Below are positions 26,645-38,257 of a stretch of 64,000 bases of DNA, piece after piece (position 1 is the first letter of the stretch; each line of letters begins with the position of its first letter). Under the pieces are notes generated by a model. It searched no databases and was not told where the DNA came from. It was given only the letters and a program-made list of their open reading frames with translations. The position numbers and the translations under genes were made by a program. This DNA is from Alteromonas aquimaris (lineage in GTDB: Bacteria > Pseudomonadota > Gammaproteobacteria > Enterobacterales > Alteromonadaceae). Where the stretch lies: assembly GCF_026183695.1 (NCBI RefSeq), contig NZ_JAPFRD010000011.1, positions 186,001-250,000 on the forward strand. The letters run 5' to 3'.

Positions 26645-28204
26645 TTAGTCCTCCCTGGTAACCCGCAACACTTCTTCCAGCGCAGTGGTCCCGGCTAAAA
26701 CTTTCCGACAGCCATCTTCTCTAATGCTTGGGGTAAAGGTACGGATATACTTTTCGATGGCTTGTTCACCGTGGCCTTCGTGCATCATTTCCCGGATTTT
26801 TTCGTCCACGAGTAACAGCTCATGTATCCCTGTGCGGCCACGATAGCCGGTTTGATTACAAGCTGCACAGCCATGGGGCGCATAGATTGTAGGAGGCGCG
26901 GCGATGTCGGCTATACCCAGGATCTCCACTTCCTGTGGGGTGGGTGTATGTGGCTGTTTACAATCAGCACACAGGGTGCGCACAAGACGTTGGGATAAGA
27001 CTGCCAGCAAGCTGGAGGAGAGCAGGAAGGGTTCAATTCCCATGTCTTCTAAGCGAGTAATCGCACCGGCCGCCGTATTAGTATGCAGGGTGGATAATAC
27101 CAGGTGACCGGTCAAGCTGGCTTGAACCGCGATTTGCGCAGTTTCGATATCGCGGATTTCACCCACCATTACCACATCCGGGTCCTGCCGCAGAATAGCC
27201 CGCAATCCTCGCGCAAAGGTCATATCTACCCGTGGGTTGACCTGTGTCTGGCCGATACCTTGTAAGTCAAATTCAATAGGATCTTCAACCGTTAATATAT
27301 TGCGATCTTTGGAGTTAATTTCAGATAATCCCGCGTAAAGCGTGGTACTTTTACCCGACCCTGTCGGGCCTGTTACCAGAATAATGCCGTGGGGTTTACG
27401 GATAAGATTGGAAAAATGCTCGCGATTACGTTTGGTCATGCCAAGGTCAGTCAAATTCAAACGTGCGTTATTTTTGTCTAACAAACGTAGTACCACGCGC
27501 TCGCCATGGCTCGAAGGCATGGTCGAGACGCGCACATCCACTGCGCGACCAGCAATACGTAACGTTATCCGCCCATCCTGAGGCACACGCTTTTCAGCAA
27601 TATCCAGTTTGGCCATGACTTTTATACGCGACACCAACATCGAGGACAGCTTGCGGTTAGGCCGCAATATTTCCCGTAATACACCGTCTACCCGAAAGCG
27701 TACTACCAACTGATTTTCAAACGTTTCGATATGAATGTCCGACGCCCCTTCCTTGATCGCTTCGCCGAGCATGGCATTAATTAATTTAATAATGGGCGCA
27801 TCGTCTTCACTATCGAGTAAGTCTTCGGTATCGGGCAGCTCGTCAGCCAGGGCAAACAAATCGGATTCGTTACCTAAATCTTCCATCAACTGTTTCGCTG
27901 CCGACGAGTCGCGTTGGAATGCCTGGGTCAGCAAATATTCGAACTGATCAACGGGGATCTCTTTTAAACGAAACGGTACGCCGAAAAAGCGGCGCACTTC
28001 TGCGAACACCGACAAGGGAGTTTCCTTGGTATGATACAGGATGGCCGGTGTTTCATTCTCTTCCAGCAGAACATGATTACGTTTGGCGAAGCTGAAACTT
28101 AATTGACGATGATCGGGATCAGCCTCCATACCTTCCTCAGGTAGCGCCTCTAACGCCTCTTCCTGGGCGACGAGAGCTTCATGCAGTTCTACATTTTCCG
28201 CCAT
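26645..28204 (-). CDS. gspE: Type II secretion ATPase GspE
   Basis: A 519-residue hexameric ATPase. It carries the N1E/N2E region, Walker [16 protein letters not shown], the Asp box [20 protein letters not shown], Walker [13 protein letters not shown], the His box [15 protein letters not shown] and the zinc-binding tetracysteine loop (CADC and CAAC). It powers pseudopilus extension. It lies 2 bases after gspD. Confidence 0.97.
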   Translation of the reverse strand: MAENVELHEALVAQEEALEALPEEGMEADPDHRQLSFSFAKRNHVLLEENETPAILYHTKETPLSVFAEVRRFFGVPFRLKEIPVDQFEYLLTQAFQRDSSAAKQLMEDLGNESDLFALADELPDTEDLLDSEDDAPIIKLINAMLGEAIKEGASDIHIETFENQLVVRFRVDGVLREILRPNRKLSSMLVSRIKVMAKLDIAEKRVPQDGRITLRIAGRAVDVRVSTMPSSHGERVVLRLLDKNNARLNLTDLGMTKRNREHFSNLIRKPHGIILVTGPTGSGKSTTLYAGLSEINSKDRNILTVEDPIEFDLQGIGQTQVNPRVDMTFARGLRAILRQDPDVVMVGEIRDIETAQIAVQASLTGHLVLSTLHTNTAAGAITRLEDMGIEPFLLSSSLLAVLSQRLVRTLCADCKQPHTPTPQEVEILGIADIAAPPTIYAPHGCAACNQTGYRGRTGIHELLLVDEKIREMMHEGHGEQAIEKYIRTFTPSIREDGCRKVLAGTTALEEVLRVTRED

Positions 28205-28206
28205 AA

Positions 28207-30255
28207 TTAATCGTCACCTTTTTCGCGGCGTTCTTTCTCCATCAGGTATTCCTCAAATGTCGGCGGAAGAGTTAATGCATCATTCCATTCGGGCATGCTT
28301 GGGCCTTCTTTGTCATACATTAACGGAATACCTTCTTGCTGCCGTTTAAGTTGTTGCGCGCGAATATAATTATATTTGCGATGACTGATTTCGTTCATGG
28401 TGACCCCGTCGCGAACGATAGTCGGTTTGATAAATACCATCAGATTACGCTTACGCTTGCTGGTTGAGGTAGTTTTAAACAAGTGGCCAAGAATCGGAAT
28501 ATCGCCTAACAGCGGCACCTTAGAGACGCTTTCCTGCACATCTTCGTCAATCAACCCACCCAGGACGATAGTACCGCCATCATCCACGATAACCGTAGTT
28601 TTAATTTCCCGCTTGTTGATAGAGATATCCACCGCAGTTGCTCCGCTTACGCTAGATACTTCCTGTTCAATTAATAACTGCACAGCATCACCCTCGTTGA
28701 TTTGTGGGGTAACCTTTAATTTGATACCTACTTCCTGACGGTCAACTGTGGTAAACGGATTGGAATTATTATCGCCGGCTGTGGTACCGGTAATAATCGG
28801 TACTTCCTGACCGACAATAAAGAAGGCTTCTTCATTATCCATTGTGGTCAGGTGCGGTGTAGCCAGAATATTGGAGTTGGTGTCATTACTTACCGCCTGA
28901 ACCACAGCGCCCCAACCATCTTTTATCACCCCAGCTATCATGCCACTGGCACCACCCAGCAGATTAGCCAGCGGGGTAAGATCCCCTTCAATGGTTTCTT
29001 CCGTTTCCACGGGTTCACCGTTAGCCGAAATGATGGTGCGTTTAACGGTTCTGTCTTCTGCCTGTCTTAAGGCCACACCTAACGATCCCACGGGTACAAC
29101 ACCATTGGTGAATTGAGTTCCGCCACCTTCTTCGGAAACCCATTGTACGCCTAGGGTGGTGCCATCCCCTTCAAAAACTTCCACGATAATCGCTTCCACC
29201 TGAACTTGAGCACGGCGCACATCCAGTTGGCGGATAACCTCTTCCAGTGACCGCATCATGTCAGGCTCAGCGGTGATCACCACCGAATTAGACGATTCAT
29301 GGGCATCAATACTCACTTCGCGGCCTGAACTACTTCTGCGACCGGTGGGAGTAGCGCTGGCTTGCTCCTCCGCCTGAATACTGGCGGATACCCCTTGTAA
29401 CACCTTCACTAAATCTTCCGCTTTGGCGTAATTTAAAAAGATCACGCGGGTGTTACCGTTGGTTTGTAATTCCTGATCCATTCGTTTGATCAAGTTAACA
29501 ATACGCTTCCGCGCTTTCTCATCGCCACTGACAATTACCGAATTAGTGCGATCATCTGCAACCACCCGTGGATCGGATTTTGCTCCCGTATTGGCGGCTT
29601 TACCCTGCGATTTGTTAATGCTATCGATAATACGCACCATTTCGCCGGCAGAGGCAAATCGAAGTTTGACGATATCTACTTCTTCATCTCCTGCCTGATC
29701 TACCCGTTCGATGATCTCGACCAGACGGTTCACCACCGCGGCACGGCCTGTCAGCATCATCACATTGGAAGGGTCGTGGCTGACTACGTTGCCGCCTCCG
29801 GCCTGGTCATTAAGTTGACGTAAAATAGGAGCAAGTTCGCGCACTGGTACATTGTAAACCGGCACCACGCGGGTGATCATTTCATCGCCGTCAGTCTCCA
29901 TGCCTTCGACGACAGGTATATTGGACGTTTTTGCATCCTTTGCGCGCACTACTTTTAAAATACCGCTTGGCATTTCTACCACAGCAAAGTCATAGACCTG
30001 AAGAACGTTTAGAAAGAACTGATAGTACTGGTCTTCGTTTAACATATCATAGCTGCGAACACTGATTTTGCCGCGAACATTCGGGTCGACTATGATTGTA
30101 CGCTGCAGGTTTTTACCCACAATCGTAATAAACTCATTGATGTCGGTATCTTTGAAGTTCGGCATATATTCGGCGGTGTATGCCGCAGCACTGAGCAAGG
30201 CAGCGCATAGTGCCAGGCTGATTTTAGAAAACAATTTTTGGCCAACTCGCCTCAT
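28207..30255 (-). CDS. gspD: Type II secretion secretin GspD
   Basis: A 682-residue outer-membrane channel. Order: signal peptide (about residues 1-28), N0 domain ([20 protein letters not shown]), N1-N3 domains with the [20 protein letters not shown] and [15 protein letters not shown] phrases, then the secretin core ending in [20 protein letters not shown] and a C-terminal S-type domain. It forms the gated pore for folded exoproteins. It lies 19 bases after gspC. No pilotin gene (gspS) is near. Confidence 0.97.
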   Translation of the reverse strand: MRRVGQKLFSKISLALCAALLSAAAYTAEYMPNFKDTDINEFITIVGKNLQRTIIVDPNVRGKISVRSYDMLNEDQYYQFFLNVLQVYDFAVVEMPSGILKVVRAKDAKTSNIPVVEGMETDGDEMITRVVPVYNVPVRELAPILRQLNDQAGGGNVVSHDPSNVMMLTGRAAVVNRLVEIIERVDQAGDEEVDIVKLRFASAGEMVRIIDSINKSQGKAANTGAKSDPRVVADDRTNSVIVSGDEKARKRIVNLIKRMDQELQTNGNTRVIFLNYAKAEDLVKVLQGVSASIQAEEQASATPTGRRSSSGREVSIDAHESSNSVVITAEPDMMRSLEEVIRQLDVRRAQVQVEAIIVEVFEGDGTTLGVQWVSEEGGGTQFTNGVVPVGSLGVALRQAEDRTVKRTIISANGEPVETEETIEGDLTPLANLLGGASGMIAGVIKDGWGAVVQAVSNDTNSNILATPHLTTMDNEEAFFIVGQEVPIITGTTAGDNNSNPFTTVDRQEVGIKLKVTPQINEGDAVQLLIEQEVSSVSGATAVDISINKREIKTTVIVDDGGTIVLGGLIDEDVQESVSKVPLLGDIPILGHLFKTTSTSKRKRNLMVFIKPTIVRDGVTMNEISHRKYNYIRAQQLKRQQEGIPLMYDKEGPSMPEWNDALTLPPTFEEYLMEKERREKGDD

Positions 30256-30274
30256 ATTACAATCGTCCTATATC

Positions 30275-31204
30275 TTAATCGTAGTCTGCGGATGGGATAT
30301 CCAGATAAATGGTTTGCATATCCCCGTCGCGCGATACAGTTAATTCAAGTACTTGCGCATTTCGCAATTCATTCATCGCTTCCATGGATTGCTGCGCATC
30401 AGTTAAATCCAGCCCGTTAATCTGCACAATCACGTCACCCGTGTTAAGACCTGCAGCTTCAAATAATTCAGGCGATTTTCCCGGGCGTACCTGGTAGCCA
30501 ATGAGCTGGCCATTTTGAGTTTGCGGCGTTATCGAAATAAATTCGGTGAAACTGGCTGGCTTTTCGCGTAGGTTTTCCGCCAGCTCAAGGGCCTCTTCGC
30601 GAACCCCTGGCGACATTTCTTCATTCCGTTGTAAGGGTCTGCTGTTAGGCTTCATGGTGGGCGAATTACGTCGCTTTGCTTTGGCAAAATCAACACCATC
30701 CAGCATTAATGTTTCGTGACGTGGCCCGTTACGAATGATCACGCGGTCATGGAATACCTGATGTAAGGTGGCATTCGTGCCTTCTATTTTTTCCCCTAAC
30801 CCATAGGTATTTTGTTTACCACGATTTTCAATAATGGCCGCCCCGCTTTGCTCAAGCGAACTTGCTACTACTCCGGTCAAGGTAAGGTTCAATTGCGTCT
30901 CAGGCGCATCGGTAACCTGCTCAACTTGCGGCGCATCGTCCTGTTTTACCTCACCGAAAAGATTTAACCGTTGTATTTGACTGATGTCGTCCCCACGTTT
31001 GGGGCCGCGAACGGTTTGTCCTGAGTTAGCGATATCAACAGATGTGGAGGAAACCTCTGGTTGAGGTATAATTTGCCAGACCAGGCGGGCTGCAAACGCT
31101 AGCAAATAAAGACTCAGAAGCACAACCAAAACGAGTTGTAACTGTTTTTGATGCTGGTTAAAGAAGTGGACCAGCGATTGTGAGTTGAATTTGCTGAATG
31201 TCAT
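30275..31204 (-). CDS. gspC: Type II secretion protein GspC
   Basis: A 309-residue first gene of the gsp operon: short cytoplasmic N-terminus, one membrane helix (about residues 22-45), the homology region that binds GspD N0 (about 90-180) and a C-terminal PDZ domain (about 215-305, FEAAGLNTGDVIVQINGLDL). GspC links the inner platform to the secretin and helps select substrates. It is divergent from hslR across a 128-base promoter region. Confidence 0.95.
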   Translation of the reverse strand: MTFSKFNSQSLVHFFNQHQKQLQLVLVVLLSLYLLAFAARLVWQIIPQPEVSSTSVDIANSGQTVRGPKRGDDISQIQRLNLFGEVKQDDAPQVEQVTDAPETQLNLTLTGVVASSLEQSGAAIIENRGKQNTYGLGEKIEGTNATLHQVFHDRVIIRNGPRHETLMLDGVDFAKAKRRNSPTMKPNSRPLQRNEEMSPGVREEALELAENLREKPASFTEFISITPQTQNGQLIGYQVRPGKSPELFEAAGLNTGDVIVQINGLDLTDAQQSMEAMNELRNAQVLELTVSRDGDMQTIYLDIPSADYD

Positions 31205-31332
31205 GCTGCCAAAGATGGAACTACTATATTCATTGTATAATTGTAAGGATTCAATGCATCAAAGCCGACCCATCATAGCCTAGTCGGGGTAGGGGTCACA
31301 ACACTAAAACGAACGAGTAACAAAAATATTAC

Positions 31333-31737
31333 ATGAGCGACCGTAAAGTTGAAAATCTATCTGAAAACGTCCGCATAGATAAATGGTTATGGGCGGCCCG
31401 ATTTTTTAAAACGCGTTCAGTAGCGCGAGACATGGTGCAAGCTGGCAAAGTGCATTACAACGGGCAGCGTGTCAAAGCGGGCAAAATCGTCGAACTGGGA
31501 GCGATGATTAAGATCCCTGCGGGTTGGGATACCAAAGAAGTGGTGGTGAAAAAAATTACCGATAAACGGCAAGGAGCACCTCTAGCGCAGCAATTGTATG
31601 AGGAGACCGTACAAAGCATCGCCCAGCGTGAAGATAATCAGACTGCGCGAAAACTTAGCGGCTTTCATAGTCCGAAACCCGATGGCAAGCCCGACAAAAA
31701 ACAACGCCGCCAAATTATTAAATTCAAACATCAGTAA
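31333..31737 (+). CDS. hslR: Heat shock protein 15 (Hsp15, HslR)
   Basis: A 134-residue S4-domain RNA-binding protein. The S4 motif is clear: RIDKWLWAARFFKTRSVARD, then GKVHYNGQRVKAG. The C-terminal tail is basic (KPDKKQRRQIIKFKH). Hsp15 binds free 50S subunits carrying nascent chains and helps recycle them after heat shock. It is 21 bases before hslO, the conserved heat-shock pair. Confidence 0.95.
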   Translation: MSDRKVENLSENVRIDKWLWAARFFKTRSVARDMVQAGKVHYNGQRVKAGKIVELGAMIKIPAGWDTKEVVVKKITDKRQGAPLAQQLYEETVQSIAQREDNQTARKLSGFHSPKPDGKPDKKQRRQIIKFKHQ

Positions 31738-31758
31738 CGATGTCAGCAGGAAAGATAT

Positions 31759-32658
31759 ATGAGTGACTTTGATCAGCTTAATCGATTTTTAATTGACCGT
31801 GCCCATGTCAGGGGACAGCTTGTGCGATTGCAGGACAGTCTGACTGATATTGTTCATAGCCAGGAATACCCCGTACAAATTCAGCGTTTGCTGAGTGAAA
31901 TGGCGGCGGCCGCCAGTATGCTCACAGCAACGCTAAAATTTGAGGGGGAAATCAGTTTGCAAATTCAGGGTAATGGGCCGGTTAATTACGCGGTAATCCA
32001 TGCTACCCATAACCAAACCATGCGCGGTGTGGCTCGCTGGGACCAAAGTAGCCCATCTTTACCTGATGTATTAGAAGCGCTACTCCGCCAGGCCGTATTA
32101 GTGATCACCATCACGCCCGATAAAGGAGAGCGTTACCAGGGGGTTGTGGCGCTGGATAAGCCTACATTGGCTGAAAGCATGGAAAGCTATTTTGCGCAAT
32201 CAGAACAGTTACCAACAAAAATAATGCTAATGACTGATTTGCGCGATCCTGAACACATAAAAGCAGCCGGTATGCTATTACAGGTATTGCCCGAAGATGC
32301 CTCACAAAGCGTACTCGCTTCGGGTAATGACTTCGAGCACCTGGTTAAACTAGGAGAGACGCTCTCAGAAGAAGAAATGTTTTGCCTACCAGTGAGTGAG
32401 ATTTTATACCGCTTGTATCATCAGGAGGAAGTAGAACTGTTCGCACCACAACCGGTGAAATTTGCCTGTACGTGTTCCAAAGTGCGCACCGCGCAAGCCC
32501 TGAGAAATGTGGAAAAAGCGGAGTTGTTGAATATTATTGCCGAAGATGGCGCGGTAAATATGAACTGTCAGTACTGTCATGCGGAGTATTCGTTTGACGA
32601 AATTGATATAGAGGCCATTCATGCCGGTAACTTTGACTCCCCTGAGACGCCACAATAA
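31759..32658 (+). CDS. hslO: Redox-regulated chaperone Hsp33 (HslO)
   Basis: A 299-residue holdase chaperone activated by oxidation. The N-terminal domain includes GQLVRLQDSLTDIVHSQEYP. The C-terminal zinc switch shows the C-x-C...C-x-x-C pattern (CTCSK near residue 236 and CQYCHAEYSF near residue 270). Under peroxide or bleach stress the cysteines form disulfides and the protein binds unfolding clients. A ribosome site (AGGAAAG) precedes the ATG. The 275-base gap before pckA holds a hairpin. Confidence 0.96.
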   Translation: MSDFDQLNRFLIDRAHVRGQLVRLQDSLTDIVHSQEYPVQIQRLLSEMAAAASMLTATLKFEGEISLQIQGNGPVNYAVIHATHNQTMRGVARWDQSSPSLPDVLEALLRQAVLVITITPDKGERYQGVVALDKPTLAESMESYFAQSEQLPTKIMLMTDLRDPEHIKAAGMLLQVLPEDASQSVLASGNDFEHLVKLGETLSEEEMFCLPVSEILYRLYHQEEVELFAPQPVKFACTCSKVRTAQALRNVEKAELLNIIAEDGAVNMNCQYCHAEYSFDEIDIEAIHAGNFDSPETPQ

Positions 32659-32674
32659 GTATTGCCATTGCTCA

Positions 32675-32714
32675 TTTCAGAAGGGGCATCGTCTGCCCGC
32701 TTCTGAAAGTTTTC
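32675..32714 (+). terminator. Probable terminator after hslO
   Basis: A long stem TTTCAGAAG / CTTCTGAAA extended by GGGCA / TGCCC inside, followed by GTTTTC. The T-run is short, so termination may be partial. Confidence 0.6.
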
Positions 32715-32933
32715 AAGGCTTGCAACATTTAATTTTTTAAATCTTTTCAATATCCTATTTTGTAACAGTCAAGCTTTCTTGCCAGAAACGTATTGTTCTT
32801 AACACCCACCACTCATTTTTCTTCCCAAAGAAAGCCTCAAGGAGGTTGTCGAATCCGTTTTATCATATACACTTGCTGCAATTGATGTGATTAGTAACCC
32901 AGTGTGTAAGGTTTTAAATAGGATTTCATAAAA

Positions 32934-34499
32934 ATGACTGCGGCAGCCAATTTAAGTCGTTCTACAACGGCATCCGTCCATACGGATTTAAATACTTCAG
33001 AATTAGTTGAAATAGCGTTACAGCGCAAAGAGGGAAAGTTAGCCTCTAACGGTGCGCTGGTGGTTGAAACCGGTACACGTACAGGGCGCTCGCCAAACGA
33101 TCGTTTCATCGTTAAAGAGCCGTCCACGGAAAATGATATTGACTGGGGCAAGGTTAACAAACCTTTTGATGCGCAAAAGTTTGACGCATTGTGGGAGAGA
33201 GTGGATGCATATCTTGCGGAGCAAGAGCACTTTTTGTCCCATTTACAAGTGGGCTCGGATGCGCGCTATGCCTTACCAGTGAAAGTGCGCACGCAAACGG
33301 CGTGGCAGCACATTTTTGCCAAAAATTTATTTATCGAGCCGCAGACGTATAATCCCGATAACAAACCTGAATGGCAAATTTTAAACGTACCGGGCTTCAC
33401 CTGTGAACCTGACCGTGATGGCACCAACAGTGATGGAACGGTAATCATTAATTTTGCTCAGCGCAAGGTGCTTATTGCGGGCATGCGTTATGCTGGCGAA
33501 ATGAAAAAAGCCATGTTCTCGGTGCAAAACTTCCTCTTACCAGGCGAAGAAGTATTACCCATGCATTGCTCTGCGAATGTGGGTGAAGATGGCGATGTAA
33601 CCTTATTTTTTGGCTTGTCGGGCACGGGAAAAACAACCCTTTCCGCGGACCCTAAGCGTTTCCTGATAGGCGATGATGAACATGGCTGGGCACCCGGTAG
33701 CGTATTTAACATTGAGGGTGGCTGCTACGCAAAATGTATCGATTTGTCGCAAAAGAATGAGCCCGTCATCTGGGATGCGATCAAGTTTGGGACGATTTTG
33801 GAAAATGTAATTCTGGATGACAAACGGACACCCGATTATACGGACACCAGCCTTACCCAGAACTCACGAGCCGCCTACCCGCTAGAACACATTGAGAAGC
33901 GTGTAGAAGAAAATCGGGGTGGCGAACCCCGTTCAGTGGTGTTCTTAACCTGTGATGTGAGTGGTGTTTTACCTCCTGTATCTGTGCTAAGTGAAGAAGC
34001 AGCTGCTTATCACTTCCTGAGTGGATATACCGCCAAGGTTGGGTCAACCGAAATAGGCTCTACCGCCGATATAGAGTCGACGTTTTCCACTTGTTTCGGT
34101 GCTCCATTTTTCCCACGGCCTGCCCGCGTGTATGCCGACTTATTGATTAAGCGGGTAAAGGACTTTAATGCCAAAGTGTTTCTGGTAAATACAGGCTGGA
34201 CGGGCGGCCCCTACGGTACGGGTAAGCGCTTTGACATTCCCACTACCCGCGCAATTATCGACGCTATCGTATCCGGCAGCCTTGCCAATGTGGACACTCA
34301 CTATATCGAAGGGTTAAATCTGCACGTACCTGTTGAGGTACCCGGCGTCGATAGCAATTTGTTGGTGCCGCAAAATACCTGGGCAGATAAAGCGCGATAC
34401 GAAGAATATGCACAGGATCTCATCGTTAAGTTCCAGCAAAATTTTGCAAAGTATGACGTGGATGAAAAAATTGTTACAGCGGGACCTGGCTATCGCTGA
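32934..34499 (+). CDS. pckA: Phosphoenolpyruvate carboxykinase (ATP)
   Basis: A 521-residue ATP-dependent PEP carboxykinase that converts oxaloacetate to PEP, the first committed step of gluconeogenesis. The nucleotide-binding motif [15 protein letters not shown] and the metal/substrate region [18 protein letters not shown] are present, as are TGRSPNDRF (substrate Arg) and the [14 protein letters not shown] region. Length is typical. The gene is a single transcription unit ending in a strong terminator, convergent with envZ. Confidence 0.97.
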   Translation: MTAAANLSRSTTASVHTDLNTSELVEIALQRKEGKLASNGALVVETGTRTGRSPNDRFIVKEPSTENDIDWGKVNKPFDAQKFDALWERVDAYLAEQEHFLSHLQVGSDARYALPVKVRTQTAWQHIFAKNLFIEPQTYNPDNKPEWQILNVPGFTCEPDRDGTNSDGTVIINFAQRKVLIAGMRYAGEMKKAMFSVQNFLLPGEEVLPMHCSANVGEDGDVTLFFGLSGTGKTTLSADPKRFLIGDDEHGWAPGSVFNIEGGCYAKCIDLSQKNEPVIWDAIKFGTILENVILDDKRTPDYTDTSLTQNSRAAYPLEHIEKRVEENRGGEPRSVVFLTCDVSGVLPPVSVLSEEAAAYHFLSGYTAKVGSTEIGSTADIESTFSTCFGAPFFPRPARVYADLLIKRVKDFNAKVFLVNTGWTGGPYGTGKRFDIPTTRAIIDAIVSGSLANVDTHYIEGLNLHVPVEVPGVDSNLLVPQNTWADKARYEEYAQDLIVKFQQNFAKYDVDEKIVTAGPGYR

Positions 34500-34518
34500 T
34501 TAGCTATGTCCTTTAAAT

Positions 34519-34545
34519 GCCCGCTTTTATAGCGGGCTTTTTTTA
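34519..34545 (+). terminator. Terminator of pckA
   Basis: A perfect 7-bp stem GCCCGCT / AGCGGGC with a TTTAT loop is followed by TTTTTTT. It lies 19 bases after the pckA stop and touches the 3' end of the convergent envZ. Confidence 0.92.
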
Positions 34546-35853
34546 TGAGACTGGCAACCAGAATTCAGCAATGAGTCCCTTTTCAGGATGGTTGCGCAGG
34601 ACAATATCACCATGGTGGGATTTGATAATTCTGCGGCTAATGGCCAGGCCCAGACCGGATCCCAGACTGCCGCGAGCTTTATCACCTTGTGTAAATGGCG
34701 TAAACACTTCTTCCAGTTCGCCTGGCGGAATTCCGGGACCATAATCTCGAACTCGACAATAAACTCTGTTTAGATCTTTATCTTCAAAGGTGGTGACCAC
34801 AATATTGTTACTGCCATAGCGAAATGCATTTTCAATCAAATTATCTAACACTCGTTTGATGGCAATTTTGCGTAAGGTAAGTAAGGGCACGTCATTCATC
34901 TTAAGCTCAATGTGATGAGTCTCTTCGATGTGGCGAGCCTGTGCCAGCTCACGGATTAGTGTGTTCATATCCGCCGACTCAAGGCGTTCTGTGCCTTCCT
35001 GCCGCGCATAATCGATAAACTGATCGATGATGGCGTTCATATCTTCGATATCGTTGACAATCCCTTCTTTTAACCAGTCTTGCTCATCGGGCAGCATTTC
35101 AGTGGCTAATCGAATGCGGGTAAGAGGCGTGCGCAAATCATGGGAGATGCCCGCTGTCATTAATGCACGATCGCGTTCAAGTTGCTGAATCCCCTGATTC
35201 ATGCGGTTGAACGCTCGCGTTACTTCTATCATTTCGCTACTGCCCTGTTCCTTCAATGGTTCCGGCGATTTTCCCTGCCCCACTTGTAGCGCGGCCTTCT
35301 GCAGTGCCTGTAGCGGACGATTAAGACGCCTGACGAACAGCCAGCCCCCCGCCACGCTTAGCACTCCAATAACCATTAAGTACATGGTGAGGGGGGAAAT
35401 ATTCGCTTCGCTTAAACCGGAAATAGGAATGGCTATCCAACGATCAGGATGGGATTCCAGGTGTATCCATACCAAATAGGGCATAGCGGCGTTGTTATTA
35501 GGCTGGGTACTGATCCTCACATCAGCTCTGGTATTTAATGATTTCGAGACTGCGGCCGACATAAACCCGTAATAGGTGGCGTGCGGCAAATCTTTTTTCA
35601 TCGCCTGGCGCGCCGTATATACCTTAATACCTGTGGCGCTAGCAAGTTCAGACTGTGCGGTAGATGGGCTCGCCAGGCGGTCCTGGCTAAGCAATGTTTT
35701 AACCTGCGTCGCCAATAAACTGTTAATTTGCTGATAGCTCGGCTGAATAAAGTAATAAGTTACCGACAGGTAGGAAACAACCTGATTAATCAACAACAGT
35801 ACGCCGATCAGCAATACAGTCTGCCCAAAGGCGCTTTTAGGAAGCATGCGCAT
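34543..35853 (-). CDS. envZ: Osmosensor histidine kinase EnvZ
   Basis: A 436-residue inner-membrane histidine kinase. Two membrane helices (about residues 11-30 and 151-172) flank a periplasmic sensor. Then come a HAMP domain (about 172-225), the H-box [15 protein letters not shown] with the phosphorylated His, the N-box [11 protein letters not shown], and the G-boxes [10 protein letters not shown] and [15 protein letters not shown]. EnvZ phosphorylates OmpR in response to osmolarity to control porins. It follows ompR by 12 bases in a standard ompR-envZ operon. Confidence 0.96.
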   Translation of the reverse strand: MRMLPKSAFGQTVLLIGVLLLINQVVSYLSVTYYFIQPSYQQINSLLATQVKTLLSQDRLASPSTAQSELASATGIKVYTARQAMKKDLPHATYYGFMSAAVSKSLNTRADVRISTQPNNNAAMPYLVWIHLESHPDRWIAIPISGLSEANISPLTMYLMVIGVLSVAGGWLFVRRLNRPLQALQKAALQVGQGKSPEPLKEQGSSEMIEVTRAFNRMNQGIQQLERDRALMTAGISHDLRTPLTRIRLATEMLPDEQDWLKEGIVNDIEDMNAIIDQFIDYARQEGTERLESADMNTLIRELAQARHIEETHHIELKMNDVPLLTLRKIAIKRVLDNLIENAFRYGSNNIVVTTFEDKDLNRVYCRVRDYGPGIPPGELEEVFTPFTQGDKARGSLGSGLGLAISRRIIKSHHGDIVLRNHPEKGLIAEFWLPVS

Positions 35854-35865
35854 AACTAAAACCGC

Positions 35866-36591
35866 TTAAGCTTGCTCTCCACCGTCAGGTACGAACACGT
35901 AACCTAATCCCCACACTGTTTGGATATAACGAGGATTAGCCGGATCCTCTTCCAGCATACGACGTAAACGGGAAACCTGAACATCGATACTACGCTCCAG
36001 CGCACTATAATCTCGGCCGCGGGCCAGATTCATCAGTTTATCTCGGGATAAGGGCTGTCTAGGATGCTGAACCAGTGATTTGAGCACAGCAAATTCGCCA
36101 CTGGTTAAGCTCATGGGATTACCATTGCCAGTCATTTCGCGGGTGGCTAGATTTAGACGGTAGGTGCCAAAACTTATCACTTGCTCGTCTTTTGAGGGCG
36201 CACCTGGCGCTTCAGCGGATTGACGGCGCATAACCGCTTTAACCCGGGCTAATAATTCCCGAGGATTAAAGGGCTTGGGCAAATAATCATCAGCGCCCAT
36301 TTCTAATCCGATAATACGATCAACTTCATCACCTTTGGCTGTCAGCATAATGATGGGGAGCTGGCTTTCAGCCTGGCGTAACCTGCGGCAGATAGACAAT
36401 CCGTCTTCACCTGGTAACATCAAATCCAGCACCATCAGATGGAAATTCTCCCGTTCCAATAACCGATCCATCTGCTCCGCATTTGCTGCCGCCCTGACCT
36501 GATAGCCCTGTTCTACCAAATAGCGCTCTAACAGACTGCGTAAACGCATATCGTCATCAACCACTAGAATTTTAGACGTTTCCTGACCCAT
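35866..36591 (-). CDS. ompR: Response regulator OmpR
   Basis: A 241-residue response regulator. The receiver domain has the acidic pocket ILVVDDDMRL and the phosphorylated Asp in LMVLDLMLPGEDG (about residue 55); the Lys is in LPKPFNPRELLARV. The C-terminal winged helix ends RYIQTVWGLGYVFVPDG. I chose ATG 36591, preceded by AGGAAAAAG; a GTG at 36639 would add 16 residues not seen in the family. OmpR is the DNA-binding partner of EnvZ. Confidence 0.96.
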   Translation of the reverse strand: MGQETSKILVVDDDMRLRSLLERYLVEQGYQVRAAANAEQMDRLLERENFHLMVLDLMLPGEDGLSICRRLRQAESQLPIIMLTAKGDEVDRIIGLEMGADDYLPKPFNPRELLARVKAVMRRQSAEAPGAPSKDEQVISFGTYRLNLATREMTGNGNPMSLTSGEFAVLKSLVQHPRQPLSRDKLMNLARGRDYSALERSIDVQVSRLRRMLEEDPANPRYIQTVWGLGYVFVPDGGEQA

Positions 36592-36785
36592 TACTTTTTC
36601 CTGGCTCTGAATAGTAGTTTTTATCTTATATGTTTTCACTATACCCAGAAGGGTCCTAAAACAAAAAGTTTATCTGTTCTGTTATAAGTAAATGAGTGTT
36701 ACAAAATTTGTCAGCGAATTCATTATCCGTTGCATTTTGGTGGCTAAGCTGGCAAATATAAATGGGTAAATACGGAGGCCATTTT

Positions 36786-37130
36786 ATGACTGTACCCATC
36801 GATGCGGTTAAGCGAGAGATCAAACTTGCCGAGTTGTCTGCGGCGCGACTCAACTACTTAAAACAATTTATGCATTTAGAAAACGCGCACGTACTTGGCC
36901 AACATTCCACCTTCTGGCACACCTATGTCCATTGGAAAATGTTCAAATGGGGGGTAAAGCATAAATCTATAAAAGAAATTACAGGGCAACTGTTTAGAAT
37001 GGTAGGAGCTATAACCAAAACCCCGTTTGGCCTGCTGCCAATGGGGAATACAGGGGGGGCGAATGTCAGTCCGTTTAAAGCTATGCCCTTGAAACCTGAG
37101 CATGCCAGGTTACTAAATAAACTAAAATAA
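36786..37130 (+). CDS. DUF3703 domain protein
   Basis: A 114-residue protein recognised as DUF3703 by AHVLGQHSTFWHTYVHWKM and LPMGNTGGANVSPFKAMPL. Several His residues are clustered, which could bind metal, but no function is known for the family. I chose ATG 36786 because GGAGG lies seven bases upstream; an ATG at 36762 has no such site. It is a lone gene between ompR (divergent) and prkB (convergent). Confidence 0.85.
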   Translation: MTVPIDAVKREIKLAELSAARLNYLKQFMHLENAHVLGQHSTFWHTYVHWKMFKWGVKHKSIKEITGQLFRMVGAITKTPFGLLPMGNTGGANVSPFKAMPLKPEHARLLNKLK

Positions 37131-37197
37131 GGCGGTTAATTTATTCCGCAGTGGGTATTAAGTAATCATTCGCTTAAAGACCCAGTAAGGTTACGGA

Positions 37198-38100
37198 TTA
37201 CTTCTCTGATAGCCAATCCATTTGATGGCCCGCCCGGCGTTTCTTGTCCAGCAATTCTTCGATAAGTGGCGTTAAAATTAATTCCATGGCCAGACCCATT
37301 TTTCCGCCAGGCACTACAATAGTATTGATGCGAGACATAAACGCGCCGTCGATCATCTGTAGCAAATAGGGAAAGTTGACAGTTTTCATTTCGCGGCGAA
37401 AACGCACTACTACAAAGCTCTCATCCTGCGAGGGTATTTCTCTGGCTGAGAACGGGTTTGATGTATCCACTGTGGGAACACGTTGAAAATTGACGTGAGT
37501 GCGCGAGAATTGCGGCGTAATGTAATGAAAGTAGTCATCCAGGCCCCTTACGATGCTACTCATTACCGCTTCACGAGAATGCCCTCGATCAGTGGTGTCT
37601 CGGACTATCTTTTGGATCCACTCAAGGTTAACGATGGGAACCATGCCGACCAGTAAATCCACATGCCGAGCAACATCATTGTCCTCGGTTTTAACGCCCC
37701 CATGCAACCCTTCATAGAAGAGTAAGTCCGTATTTGGCGGAAGATCTTGCCAGGGAGTAAAGGTGCCCGGCATCTGGTTAAAGGGGACGGCTTCATCAAA
37801 TGTATGCAGATATTGGCGAAATTTCCCGTGTCCTGATTCACCATAGTCTTTAAATAAGGTTTCCAGCAAATCGAAATCGTTTGCCTTGGGGCCGAAATAG
37901 CTGATATGTCTACCCTGCTCCTGCGCCTTACGTATTTCCACTTCCATTTCCGGGCGCGTAAATCGATGAAAGCTGTCTCCACCGATAAACGCAGAATTAA
38001 CCCGTAGATTACGGAATATGTGGCGTATGGCGTTGGTGGTCGTCGTCGTGCCGGCACCGGAGGAACCGGTAATGGCAATTATAGGGTGTTTCACAGACAT
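37198..38100 (-). CDS. prkB: Phosphoribulokinase-like protein PrkB
   Basis: A 300-residue P-loop kinase of the phosphoribulokinase/uridine kinase fold. The Walker A is GSSGAGTTTTTNA; conserved stretches include GGDSFHRFTRPEMEVEI, FGPKANDF and LLFYEGLHGGV. In heterotrophic gammaproteobacteria there is no Rubisco partner, and the true substrate of this PrkB type is unknown. E. coli has it next to yheU; here it stands alone, with a 157-base gap to purD. Confidence 0.92.
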   Translation of the reverse strand: MSVKHPIIAITGSSGAGTTTTTNAIRHIFRNLRVNSAFIGGDSFHRFTRPEMEVEIRKAQEQGRHISYFGPKANDFDLLETLFKDYGESGHGKFRQYLHTFDEAVPFNQMPGTFTPWQDLPPNTDLLFYEGLHGGVKTEDNDVARHVDLLVGMVPIVNLEWIQKIVRDTTDRGHSREAVMSSIVRGLDDYFHYITPQFSRTHVNFQRVPTVDTSNPFSAREIPSQDESFVVVRFRREMKTVNFPYLLQMIDGAFMSRINTIVVPGGKMGLAMELILTPLIEELLDKKRRAGHQMDWLSEK

Positions 38101-38214
38101 AAAAACTTCGACCTTAATTCAACATGGCAGATTAGCTTACCAGTTTATTAAACTAAGTGAAGCCTTGTTATATCGAGCCGCATCGATGTTTGTTTAGCTC
38201 AGACATAAATCGAA

Positions 38215-38248
38215 ACACTCCGCTAGCGTTTTTACTATTGCGGAGTGT
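38215..38248 (-). terminator. Probable terminator after purD
   Basis: A perfect 9-bp stem ACACTCCGC / GCGGAGTGT with a 16-base loop, 9 bases beyond the purD stop on the minus strand, followed by TTTCGATTT. The T-run is interrupted and the loop is long. Confidence 0.55.
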
Positions 38249-38257
38249 AATAAAGAT